A stretch of 37,383 nucleotides of DNA, taken from positions 1 to 37,383 of the IMG/VR virus record IMGVR_UViG_3300032893_000172; one strand, 5' to 3'. The DNA is from a virus. Below the pieces are notes generated by a model. That model was not told the origin of the DNA. It ran no database searches and worked only from the letters and a program-made list of their open reading frames with translations. This document shows, piece by piece, positions 18,742 through 26,196 of the stretch; positions within the stretch are counted from its first letter, which is position 1, and each line of letters begins with the position of its first letter. The translations under genes and the position numbers were made by a program.

Positions 18742-19342
18742 TGATTAATAGTCTTTGTAATGTTGCTAACATATCCAATAACTCAGTTTTTCGTGCAATA
18801 AATGCACTCTTCTCTATAGATTGTAGATAAGTATAATAATACCCAGCCTCTTGTATATCTCTATACTTTCCAGCATCGGATTCAGTCCATCTAGGAACTA
18901 ACCTTAACTTATCATATACTGCTTTTGTTATTTGCCCAGATACTAATATAGACATAGTTTTAGTAGCAATAGTTGTCCATACTCCTCCAGTATAATATTG
19001 TACTCTATAAGTTATATCCCATATTCCATCTGGTAATAAACTATTACTTGTTCCAAGAGCCTCTGCATTATTAAATATCATACTTGCATCTAAAGCAAAT
19101 ACTAAATCAGATTGAGTAACAAATGGAGTAGCTAATCCCTTCCCATATAAATCTATAGTATCATATACTGTTATTCCAGTAGGAGTATTAACAGTTATGT
19201 CTAATATTAGTGAATATGTATGAGTTGCCACTGCTGCAATATTTGTAACTGCAGGAGTACCCCATCCAGTTGAAGTATCTGTAAACGTTATAACTTTACT
19301 ATCATTCTGTTCCTCAACAGATAAGTTTAATGTTAATGCCAT
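18719..19342 (-). CDS. Conserved structural protein upstream of the tail fibre
   Basis: The protein has 207 aa. Residues 1-130 form a beta-sandwich-like domain (MALTLNLSVEEQNDSKVITFTDTS... SILVSGQITKAVYD). Residues 135-207 are helical, with RLVPRWTESDAGKYRDIQEAGYYYTYLQSIEKSAF. N-terminal 'LTLNLSV.EQ.D.K.ITFTDT' domains occur in Bacteroidota phages beside fibre genes. The helical C-terminus could plug into the tail while the beta domain holds the fibre, giving a fibre adaptor. That role is inference. Confidence 0.55.
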   Translation of the reverse strand: MALTLNLSVEEQNDSKVITFTDTSTGWGTPAVTNIAAVATHTYSLILDITVNTPTGITVYDTIDLYGKGLATPFVTQSDLVFALDASMIFNNAEALGTSNSLLPDGIWDITYRVQYYTGGVWTTIATKTMSILVSGQITKAVYDKLRLVPRWTESDAGKYRDIQEAGYYYTYLQSIEKSAFIARKTELLDMLATLQRLLINGSNYPW

Positions 19343-19343
19343 A

Positions 19344-19973
19344 TTAATTCTTTTTAACTAAATCTATTATAATATCAGTTACTGCATTCCAATCATGTAA
19401 GAAATGTTTATTTCTAACTTCTTCTGATTTTAATACCATTTCATTTGTAATACAATATGAAATTGTAACATCGAAATTACAATTTATTCCATAATGATCT
19501 AAATGATTTTCATGCATCCAATTCTTATTTAAATACCAACAAGTAGAATCAGCAATACTTCTAACATGTGTAGGATCTCCATATGCTCTCTCTGAAGTAT
19601 AATATGGAGCAATTAATTTTGCTTTTCCATCTAATTTAAGTATTCTATATATTTCATTTATAAACTTAATAAATCCATCTTGTGGTTGTAAAAAGTTTTG
19701 ATTATTTATATTTGCTTTAAATTCTTCAAATGTATTAGATTTATCCATTATTGACTTTAAATCTAAAGCTACATTATTATGTTTAATATGTTCTATATAA
19801 TTAGAACAATATATTTCTTCTACACTATCTGATTCTATAGGCCAAGGAAATACTTCCAAATCTACTACATAATCAGCGCAAGAAGTTTTAACAATATCAA
19901 TTCCAGCAAATCCTTCTTTCTTTGCATCTCCACATGCAAGATTAATCTTTAATTCATTTATCATATCTGTCAT
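19344..19973 (-). CDS. SAM-dependent methyltransferase-like protein
   Basis: The protein has 209 aa. Residues 9-16 (KINLACGD) are a class I motif I (SAM-binding loop), and GIDI at 24-27 gives the acidic residue that binds the ribose. SNYIEHI (57-63) sits where motif IV is expected. EIYRILKLDGKAKLIAPYY (107-125) matches the post-motif strand of small class I methyltransferases. The block AYGDPTHVRSIADSTCWYLNKNW (130-152) is typical of a phage and surface-glycan associated subgroup. The substrate cannot be told; a sugar is plausible because the adjacent gene is a glycosyltransferase, 2 nt away. DNA methylation is unlikely, since no target-recognition domain is seen. Confidence 0.7.
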   Translation of the reverse strand: MTDMINELKINLACGDAKKEGFAGIDIVKTSCADYVVDLEVFPWPIESDSVEEIYCSNYIEHIKHNNVALDLKSIMDKSNTFEEFKANINNQNFLQPQDGFIKFINEIYRILKLDGKAKLIAPYYTSERAYGDPTHVRSIADSTCWYLNKNWMHENHLDHYGINCNFDVTISYCITNEMVLKSEEVRNKHFLHDWNAVTDIIIDLVKKN

Positions 19974-19975
19974 TT

Positions 19976-20695
19976 TTAGTAAATAATTTCTGTTCTATTA
20001 TCATAATGTCCAACCAAAATATCAGTTTTACAGGCAAATTTAAAATTTAGAGCTCCAGCTTTCTTATAAAAATACATATCTTGTGTAATAGCCACTGTAC
20101 CACCATCTTCATTTTTACCTTCTTCTGTCTTAAACCAAGGTTTTGGTATATGTTTAAACATATCTAATTTAAATAAATTAAATCCCATACCCAAAGCATT
20201 TGCTCTCTGTAATGAATTAGGAATTGGTACAACTGGTTTAAAGTCTGTAGGATCTTCAGGATTTCCAAAAATCATTGGAAAACCAAGATCTCCCTTACTC
20301 CAATATAATCCACCAACTACATCATAATCATCCATACATTCATACAGTTTAATCAATCCATCAGCAGGAGGTAAATTATCTTCTTCTATAGTAAGTATAT
20401 ACTTATACTTATTTAAATGTTCATTAGTTAATATATATTCTATTAAAGTTTCATATGCAACATCTACCTTCATAGATTCTGCAAAAATTGGTCCAGCAAG
20501 TTGTTGATTCATTGGTCTCAATAACTTCATCCATGACTGCACAACTATTGTTGGAAACATCCCTCTAGTTGGACAAATCATAATAGTAGAATTATCTTTG
20601 TACATCTTAGACTTGTCAATTCTTTTTATAGACTCATCAAGATTAGCATTATGTTTTCCTATACTATCTCCGATTAATATCCTTGGTTCCTTCAT
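19976..20695 (-). CDS. GT-A fold glycosyltransferase-like protein
   Basis: The protein has 239 aa. MICPTRGMFPTIVVQSWMKLL (about 39-59) is the start of a nucleotide-sugar-binding Rossmann-like domain. EEDN at 104-107 is in the place of the metal-binding DxD motif, preceded by a hydrophobic strand (YKYILTI). TQDMYFY (204-210) supplies a likely catalytic acid and VGHYD (228-232) a metal-binding His, as in family 2-like GT-A enzymes. No membrane anchor. It may modify a virion protein or a host surface glycan. The methyltransferase gene follows after 2 nt, so the two probably act on one pathway. It is the first gene after the strong terminator in the direction of transcription. Confidence 0.65.
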   Translation of the reverse strand: MKEPRILIGDSIGKHNANLDESIKRIDKSKMYKDNSTIMICPTRGMFPTIVVQSWMKLLRPMNQQLAGPIFAESMKVDVAYETLIEYILTNEHLNKYKYILTIEEDNLPPADGLIKLYECMDDYDVVGGLYWSKGDLGFPMIFGNPEDPTDFKPVVPIPNSLQRANALGMGFNLFKLDMFKHIPKPWFKTEEGKNEDGGTVAITQDMYFYKKAGALNFKFACKTDILVGHYDNRTEIIY

Positions 20696-20710
20696 ATTTA
20701 TTATTTTATA

Positions 20711-20745
20711 TTAAAAAAGGAGATGAGGATAACCCTCACCCCCTT
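20711..20745 (-). terminator. Strong Rho-independent terminator after the 139-aa capsid-associated gene
   Basis: On the minus strand a 12-bp stem (AAGGGGGTGAGG with CCTCATCTCCTT, two G-U pairs) closes a 5-nt loop (GTTAT), and the T-rich tail runs TTTTAATA. The stem arms lie at 20734-20745 and 20717-20728. It is placed just after the stop of the 139-aa gene and before the glycosyltransferase, so it should sharply cut transcription leaving the head-gene block. It is by far the most GC-rich hairpin I found. Confidence 0.85.
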
Positions 20746-20783
20746 CTTAATACGTTAGATTTTACATAAAGTTACTTATTTAA

Positions 20784-21203
20784 TTATGCAATATCTCTAT
20801 CAGCACAATATAAATACTCTACATATACATCAGAATCAAAAGCAATACCAGTCTTCTTAGAAGAACTAGAAGCAAAATATATAACTAGTGGACCTCCTAC
20901 AGATACATAAATACCATTTGCATCAGAAATAGCCATTGACTTAGCAGCTGTTTGTACAAATACTTCTGAAGCTTTTCTATCATTTGTTCCAATAGCTAAA
21001 CCACCAATATACAGATTAACTGTAGCATTTTCAAAATTGCTTGCATTAGTTATTGCACCAGCTGGAAAGAAATGAATCCCTGTCACAATTGCTCCTTTCG
21101 GTACATATCCGCCAGTAACCTGGACACTATTTGTAGCGTTAGTTGCAGTACTAACATAAGTTACATTTCCAAAAGCAACTCTTTTTATTAAAAGTTCATT
21201 CAT
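20784..21203 (-). CDS. Capsid-associated (auxiliary or fibre-type) protein
   Basis: This compact beta-rich protein has 139 aa (NATNSVQVTGGYVPKGAIVTGIHFFP... VEYLYCADRDIA) and no membrane segment. It lies downstream of the capsid gene cluster and immediately before the strongest terminator of the window. Its codons are more GC-rich than those of neighbouring tail genes, as also in the capsid gene, which points to high expression. A high-copy head decoration or head-fibre protein fits; crAss-like virions carry such auxiliary and head-fibre proteins in this region. The exact position on the head is unknown. Confidence 0.55.
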   Translation of the reverse strand: MNELLIKRVAFGNVTYVSTATNATNSVQVTGGYVPKGAIVTGIHFFPAGAITNASNFENATVNLYIGGLAIGTNDRKASEVFVQTAAKSMAISDANGIYVSVGGPLVIYFASSSSKKTGIAFDSDVYVEYLYCADRDIA

Positions 21204-21221
21204 ATCAATTACATTTTAAGA

Positions 21222-22262
21222 TTAAAAACTAACAGCCGCAAATTCTTTGGTACAAGAAGCCATCCAAGGATTTAAACAAGCTAATACACTATCCATCTGA
21301 TAACCAGCAGTAGTATTATTAGGAATATAAATCTCAGTCGTAACTGGAGTTTTCTTAAGATACTGATTATCTGGAGATTGATATGGTACATTATGTTCAA
21401 TAACTAAAGTATTATAAGTTTCATCCTTAACAACTCTCATATCGGGAGCTTGATAAGGGAAAACTATTTTACTATGAACACCTTTATATCCCAATGCAGC
21501 TTGCTCAGCATCACGAACTCTCTGCCATGTTCCAGTTCCTGGAAATGGTGCAGTTGTGTACACTATAGGAGTAGCAGCAGTTCCCCAATTGTTAGAAGTT
21601 AAAAATGCTTTAAAATTAACCTGTTGGTAAGCATCGAGTGAATTTACACTATCAGTTACATCATAAGGAAGTGTACGACCAGTAAGAACAATTGTAGTAG
21701 TTCCACCAGTTGCATTTACACGCCTATGAGTATCAGAATTAATTTTAAGATTTATAGCTGTTAACAAATCAGCTAATGTAGCAGTAGTGGCAACATGACG
21801 ATATGTTGCAGTTACCTGACCGGGATGTTCTCTAGTATCCGTATATACTATACGAAGTACATACTCAGTTCCTATTACAGGAGTCAGAGTAGGAGTAATA
21901 GTAACAACCTGTTCAACAGCTGCAGAATATGCTTCACCTCTATAAGAAGTTACATCAGTACCAACTATAGGATCTGAAATAATAAATTTCCTAACCGAAG
22001 TAACAGCATAACTATTATAAGGTGTAGTGAAATTATAAGTATCTCCAGTAGCTTCTGCTATATAAATGGTATCACTATCTGATACAGTAGAACCAGCAAC
22101 AAGAAGTTTTTTATTCTTATCAAGAACTAAAATTTCTCCATCTGCTGGACCATTAGATTGAGCACCAGCTCCATTTCCAATAGCATAAAGAGTATTTGAT
22201 GTAAGAGCAGCAGTTCTGGTAATATCCTTGCCTATTAAAACTTTATTTACTCTATTAATCAT
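21222..22262 (-). CDS. Abundant capsid-associated protein candidate
   Basis: The protein has 346 aa, beta-rich and Thr/Val-rich, with N-terminal VNKVLIGKDITRTAAL, a Gly-rich loop (AIGNGAGAQSNGPADGEI), a central domain ending SRG-type (DVTSYRGEAYSAAVEQVV), a second domain (TREHPGQVTATYRHV... NLKINSDTH) and a C-terminal part (YQMDSVLACLNPWMAS). Codon use is enriched for C/G-ending codons, as in the capsid gene. It is preceded by a 154-nt leader with a branched RNA fold and an AT-rich stretch before the ATG, unlike other genes here, and is followed by the 139-aa gene. I propose an auxiliary capsid protein; this rests on context and expression signs. Confidence 0.6.
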   Translation of the reverse strand: MINRVNKVLIGKDITRTAALTSNTLYAIGNGAGAQSNGPADGEILVLDKNKKLLVAGSTVSDSDTIYIAEATGDTYNFTTPYNSYAVTSVRKFIISDPIVGTDVTSYRGEAYSAAVEQVVTITPTLTPVIGTEYVLRIVYTDTREHPGQVTATYRHVATTATLADLLTAINLKINSDTHRRVNATGGTTTIVLTGRTLPYDVTDSVNSLDAYQQVNFKAFLTSNNWGTAATPIVYTTAPFPGTGTWQRVRDAEQAALGYKGVHSKIVFPYQAPDMRVVKDETYNTLVIEHNVPYQSPDNQYLKKTPVTTEIYIPNNTTAGYQMDSVLACLNPWMASCTKEFAAVSF

Positions 22263-22416
22263 ATTTATTTATTTTTATTTATTAATACATATATACACTA
22301 TTCGGTTGAGATTCGAAGCGTACATTGTATTAATGTACGGATCTTTCTACTCAGCTCTTTTAATCATGAATTACTTCATGGCGTTTCCACGTCAGATCCG
22401 ATGTGTATTTCTTAAC
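22263..22416 (-). ncRNA. Branched RNA fold in the leader of the 346-aa gene
   Basis: This 154-nt stretch has no gene. CGGATCT (22338-22344) pairs with AGATCCG (22394-22400) and encloses two hairpins: CATGAA/TTCATG with a 4-nt loop (22365-22380), and GGCGT/ACGTC with a 4-nt loop (22380-22393; one pair is lost on the minus strand, where the loop reads GGAA). Immediately beside it CGTACATT/AATGTACG (22319-22339) forms an 8-bp hairpin sharing 2 nt with the first stem. Then come a short TTCG/CGAA hairpin (22301-22317) and an A/T-only run up to the ATG at 22262. A leader element, processing site or promoter-proximal structure is possible; I match no known family. Confidence 0.5.
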
Positions 22417-23148
22417 TTATTCCATTGTTTGTAATTCTCCAGAATAAGTACTATATCTAGTATTCATTGTGTTCTCTAAGTATAATCCCACTGCCATCTT
22501 TACGATTTCATAATGAGATTCTGCTGATAGATCACAATCAGTTGTTAAACTTACAATTGCTGGATTTTTGATATATCTTAAATAATAAGTTGGTATAGTA
22601 TATTGACCATCAGATATTAATAGTACAATATTGTCTTGATATAATCTTAAAGGTGCAGCAAATCCATATTGTAATACAAAATCACCTAATGGATTCATTA
22701 CTTCTTTTCTATATGTATCTGATGTAATTTGTGTTACTCCCATTCTTTTTGTTACAGAAGTATTACTTAAATTTATATACGTTATATCTACCTCTTCAGA
22801 AGCAGTAAACATATAATTAGAAGGAAGAGTTGCTTGATAACTATTTGGTTTTATAGTACTAGTAGAAGTACTAATAGTTGATTCTGTTACAAGAGTTCTA
22901 AGATCATTAATACGTTTTTGAGTCTGTTCAAATGATTCTCTCTTGGCATTCATTCCACTATATCTAGTTTTTACAAACTTTTCTACAGATCTATTAATCC
23001 AATAAAATATAATATCTGACCCAGGCATATCAGAACGATCAGCTTCTAAACTAGTTCCAGAAGAATGATGAGTGGTTCTATATATAATAAAATCACCATT
23101 ATGAGATAATTCTGTAATAAATGATATTTGCATTTCTCTACCTGTCAT
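22417..23148 (-). CDS. Connector/ring protein, paralogue 2
   Basis: The protein has 243 aa. The N-terminal third holds a helical pattern 'IIFYWINRSVEKFVKTRYSGMNAKRESFEQTQKRINDLRTLV', closely echoed in the next gene upstream. A beta-rich domain (LPSNYMFTASEEVDITYINL) and a C-terminal 'PTYYLRYIKNP... SAESHYEIVKMAVGLYLENT' segment follow. Helix-plus-beta proteins of this kind act as head-tail connector rings or adaptors. It starts 1 nt after the stop of its paralogue, so the two are co-translated. The last gene before the branched leader at 22263-22416. Confidence 0.6.
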   Translation of the reverse strand: MTGREMQISFITELSHNGDFIIYRTTHHSSGTSLEADRSDMPGSDIIFYWINRSVEKFVKTRYSGMNAKRESFEQTQKRINDLRTLVTESTISTSTSTIKPNSYQATLPSNYMFTASEEVDITYINLSNTSVTKRMGVTQITSDTYRKEVMNPLGDFVLQYGFAAPLRLYQDNIVLLISDGQYTIPTYYLRYIKNPAIVSLTTDCDLSAESHYEIVKMAVGLYLENTMNTRYSTYSGELQTME

Positions 23149-23149
23149 A

Positions 23150-23842
23150 CTACTCTATTTTAGAAGTATTAATTTGTTCAAATGTTTGAACTCTAGGAGA
23201 TTCAATATTTTCTACTACTAAATCAACAGCTAATATAACTATTTCTGGATGAGTATGAATTGCCAATTCACATGTATTAGTTTCATATGTTCCAGGAGTT
23301 CCTAATACTAACTTCTTAGGTCTCTTAATATATTTCATATCAAAAGTAACTGGAACGAATTCATCTCCATATACAAATGCTATTTTATCTCCATAAAAAG
23401 TAACTAACGGTCTACGAATATATGGATTATTTATAGAATCTTTGATATAATCACGCAAATTTATCTGTTCTACTGTATCTTTAACTTGCAAAGAATTACC
23501 ATTAGTATCGTATACAACAGAACTAACATAAAACATATAAGGAGAAGTAGCATCAGTAACTGGAAGATTGTATTCTCTAATATTAATTCCTAATCCACTA
23601 ACATTTAAACTGATACCAGTAGTGAGAATTAATAAATTTCTAAGATCATCTATTCTTTTCTGACTCTGTTCAAACTTTTCTCGTCTATAATTATTACCAA
23701 ACATTCTTTGTTTAATAAATCTATCTTGAGATTCATTAAGCCAAAAATCAATCTCCTCTGGAAGGAAATCTGGATTTCCAACCAAAGAAGAAGATTTATC
23801 TAGATGTAATCTAAAGGCAGTATGCATTTCACTAACAGTCAT
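23150..23842 (-). CDS. Connector/ring protein, paralogue 1
   Basis: The protein has 230 aa. It shares with the next gene the helix 'IDFWLNESQDRFIKQRMFGNNYRREKFEQSQKRIDDLRNLL', the middle beta domain ending 'SPYMFYVSSVVYD', the 'FVPVTFDMKYIKRPKKLVL' strand and the C-terminal 'IHTHPEIVILAVDLVVENI' helix. The two therefore came from one gene by duplication. In crAss-like phages two or more ring proteins of the neck are encoded after the capsid gene, which fits. The protein starts 3 nt after the 253-aa gene. Which ring each protein forms cannot be told by eye. Confidence 0.6.
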   Translation of the reverse strand: MTVSEMHTAFRLHLDKSSSLVGNPDFLPEEIDFWLNESQDRFIKQRMFGNNYRREKFEQSQKRIDDLRNLLILTTGISLNVSGLGINIREYNLPVTDATSPYMFYVSSVVYDTNGNSLQVKDTVEQINLRDYIKDSINNPYIRRPLVTFYGDKIAFVYGDEFVPVTFDMKYIKRPKKLVLGTPGTYETNTCELAIHTHPEIVILAVDLVVENIESPRVQTFEQINTSKIE

Positions 23843-23845
23843 CTA

Positions 23846-24607
23846 TCATTTACCGTTAACTTCATTTATAATAATTGCTTTTAAATCTCTATTTGTTGGA
23901 GAATCTAAATATGATATAGTATCTTCAAGAGTATGTCCAATTACATCAGTACCATATTTATATTCTGATTTATTCTTTCTAATAACATTCTTAGCTATCG
24001 CTTCATGAATTAAGTAATCAGTTTCTCTATTAGAATTGGTAACCCATTTATCAAAAAACTTTTCTGGATCTCTTTCTACAATATCAAACAATGTAGATTC
24101 AACTAATTCTGCACTTAAATTATCTGACTTATGTCCATACAAACGTAATACTTTTCTCATATCAGCTAATGAAAGTTTATCAAATTCTTTCATTGCTTTA
24201 CGTTTAATCTGACTAGCTTTATTAGATTCTACTGCTTCAACTTCTTTATTTATTAATACATAATTTGCAGTAGGTTTATGATCTGATAATCCATTAGCAA
24301 CTCTCTTATGATTCTTTAGAAATAAATATCTAAGTTCATCCCAAGGATCTTCAGTATGAAAATATGTTTCTTTATTAGTAATTCTAATAGTAAACGTTTT
24401 CCAAAATTCTGAAGAAGGATGTAAATTTTGTCCTATAGCTTTTTGAAGTTTCTCAATAGTCTCTTCAGATACTCCATCTTCTTCTGTTAGTCCTGTATAA
24501 ATAGATCCAGATCTAGTCCAATAAGAACCTAAATAATCAGAACAATTTCTATATTTAAATACTCCTGCCCACTTATCTTTGCGTAGGGGTCGTAATATAA
24601 CTTCCAT
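23846..24607 (-). CDS. Conserved head-region protein downstream of the capsid gene
   Basis: The protein has 253 aa. The N-terminal part (EVILRPLRKDKWAGVFKYRNCSDYLGSYWTRSGSIYTGLTEED) leads into 'IEKLQKAIGQNLHP' and 'FWKTFTIRIT'. The C-terminal half is helical and charged (KRKAMKEFDKLSLADMRKVLRLYGHKSDNLSAELVESTLFDIVERDPEKFF). Proteins of this design follow the capsid gene in many Bacteroidota phages and have no assigned role; a head completion or capsid-stabilising job is plausible. The helical part also resembles LEM/SAP-like nucleic-acid contacts (LRLYG.KSD.LSAELVESTL), which is weak evidence of DNA binding. Confidence 0.55.
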   Translation of the reverse strand: MEVILRPLRKDKWAGVFKYRNCSDYLGSYWTRSGSIYTGLTEEDGVSEETIEKLQKAIGQNLHPSSEFWKTFTIRITNKETYFHTEDPWDELRYLFLKNHKRVANGLSDHKPTANYVLINKEVEAVESNKASQIKRKAMKEFDKLSLADMRKVLRLYGHKSDNLSAELVESTLFDIVERDPEKFFDKWVTNSNRETDYLIHEAIAKNVIRKNKSEYKYGTDVIGHTLEDTISYLDSPTNRDLKAIIINEVNGK

Positions 24608-24638
24608 TAATTTAATTATTAAGAGTTAAACATTGAAA

Positions 24639-24683
24639 GAAAGGTAGGATAGAGATCGTAACCTCTATCCATTTTATCCTTTC
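24639..24683 (-). terminator. Hairpin after the capsid gene (attenuating terminator or mRNA stabiliser)
   Basis: Between the capsid stop and the next start, GGATAGAGG (24662-24670, minus strand) pairs with TCTCTATCC (24647-24655) around a 6-nt loop. A second outer helix GAAAGG/CCTTTC (24678-24683 with 24639-24644) extends it across an internal loop. The tail is TTTC-rich rather than a pure T run. It probably lets only part of the transcripts continue, or protects the capsid mRNA's 3' end. Confidence 0.6.
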
Positions 24684-24709
24684 CAACTTCTTTAAAATAT
24701 TTTCATGTC

Positions 24710-26173
24710 TTATGCCGCATCACACACAAGCTCACCGGAACTGGTCGGATCTTTAATCATAATACCTTGTTCTGACAAGAAATGAACTGAATATCCATCT
24801 TTTGCATTTGAACGAAGAGTATTCTTTGATGTAGAAAATCCCTGTCCTGGAGCTACTGAACCACCAGTATACCACTGAACCATTTCGCGTCCTTTACGAA
24901 CAACCTTCATAACATTGGATTCACCATCACGGTTACCAAAATCAAGGAATGTAAAACGATAAGATTCTAAAGGTTTACCAGTTACCGGATGTAACTTACG
25001 ATTGTAAACAATATTGTCATACAACGGGAAATGTTTCAGAGTTAATTCAACTCCGTTTAACATTTTCCAAGTTACAAACTGACCACCTAAACTCAATTCC
25101 TGGCCTGTGCCAGTAACAAATTTGGAATCAACTAATGTGTAAGCAGCTGCTTTAGCTTTTAATACTCTATCTAATTCTTTCATCCCCATTTCACCGGTTA
25201 GAGCTACGAACTTACGATCGTTAGTCCCAAGAACGTTATATGAGAGATCGAATAAGAAATCTTCTAATAAATCAGCCGTAAGAGTAGTATAAGTCTTACG
25301 ATTAGATGGAGCAATCTGTTGTAACAAACCTGCACCAATATATACTGGACGACCACTCGTACCTATTAAATCAGTCGTACCATCACTATTAGCATTAAAC
25401 TTAGAATAAACTAATTGACGATCAAGAGTTTGATACCACTGACGTAATGCCAGCCATTCTTGATAATCAGACCACAAATATGAAGTCTTCTTTGTTTTAG
25501 GATCACGCATTGCAATAACCATTACGGAAGCAACAGCAGAACCAGTTATGTCATAAGAGAGACGCATAGTTGTTAGATGGTTTCTAAGTTTAAACGGAGC
25601 TTGATAGTTGACGATATCTGCTTCTTCCGAGTATTCCTCATATGCAGAACCTAATCTACTTACTTGACTTCCTGCTGTTAACAGAGAAGGTGGAATAAAA
25701 GAAGCTGGCTGACCGTCAGCACAAACTACCGTATAAACATAATCATTACCATCTTGGTATGGTGTGCCCATTACTCTTGCTTGGAATTCTTTATCATCGA
25801 ATTCGAGAATAGCACCTGGACCAAACCATTTTTCGGATAACCACAATTGGATTGGAGTTCCGTTAATACCAGGAGTCAAATCAGAGGTAATAGCAGCACC
25901 TAGCCACTTAGCTTGATTAATCATGATTGATTTATCACTTTCAATCATTACTGGCCATTCATATTGACGATTTTCAGTGACGATAGTTTTACCCATACCA
26001 CTAGTTAAAAAGTCAATCGAACTATTTTCGTAACGACCAAAAATGTAAGACAATACAGTAGACACCTTATGAGGTTCAGTCATTAACGCGTTTGAAAGCA
26101 TGTTCTCATCTACTAAGTCAGAAAACCATCTGGCTTTAAATAGTTGAAGATCATTTAATACACTATCTTGCAT
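24710..26173 (-). CDS. Major capsid protein (HK97-fold type, crAss-like)
   Basis: The protein has 487 aa, the usual size for crAss-like capsid proteins. It has a helical N-terminal arm (VLNDLQLFKARWFSDLVDENML), a long beta-rich middle with 'SEKWFGPGAILEFDDKEFQARVMGTPYQDGNDYVYTVV', an 'APFKLRNHLTTMRLSYDITG' strand, a spine-like helix region 'LTADLLEDFLFDLSYNVLG' and a C-terminal 'LGGQFVTWKMLNGVELTLKHFPLYD'. It follows the portal and scaffold-like genes, as expected. Its codon use is richer in C/G-ending codons than the tail genes, a mark of high expression. A hairpin lies right after the stop. Confidence 0.88.
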   Translation of the reverse strand: MQDSVLNDLQLFKARWFSDLVDENMLSNALMTEPHKVSTVLSYIFGRYENSSIDFLTSGMGKTIVTENRQYEWPVMIESDKSIMINQAKWLGAAITSDLTPGINGTPIQLWLSEKWFGPGAILEFDDKEFQARVMGTPYQDGNDYVYTVVCADGQPASFIPPSLLTAGSQVSRLGSAYEEYSEEADIVNYQAPFKLRNHLTTMRLSYDITGSAVASVMVIAMRDPKTKKTSYLWSDYQEWLALRQWYQTLDRQLVYSKFNANSDGTTDLIGTSGRPVYIGAGLLQQIAPSNRKTYTTLTADLLEDFLFDLSYNVLGTNDRKFVALTGEMGMKELDRVLKAKAAAYTLVDSKFVTGTGQELSLGGQFVTWKMLNGVELTLKHFPLYDNIVYNRKLHPVTGKPLESYRFTFLDFGNRDGESNVMKVVRKGREMVQWYTGGSVAPGQGFSTSKNTLRSNAKDGYSVHFLSEQGIMIKDPTSSGELVCDAA

Positions 26174-26196
26174 TTATTTTTAAAATTTAAATTTAC

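Noticed and set aside
22338-22400. Hammerhead ribozyme or tRNA in the branched leader
   Set aside because: The conserved CUGANGA and GAAA core of hammerheads is absent (CUGACGU is the nearest), and the T-arm-like TTCGAATC has no pairing partners for a tRNA.
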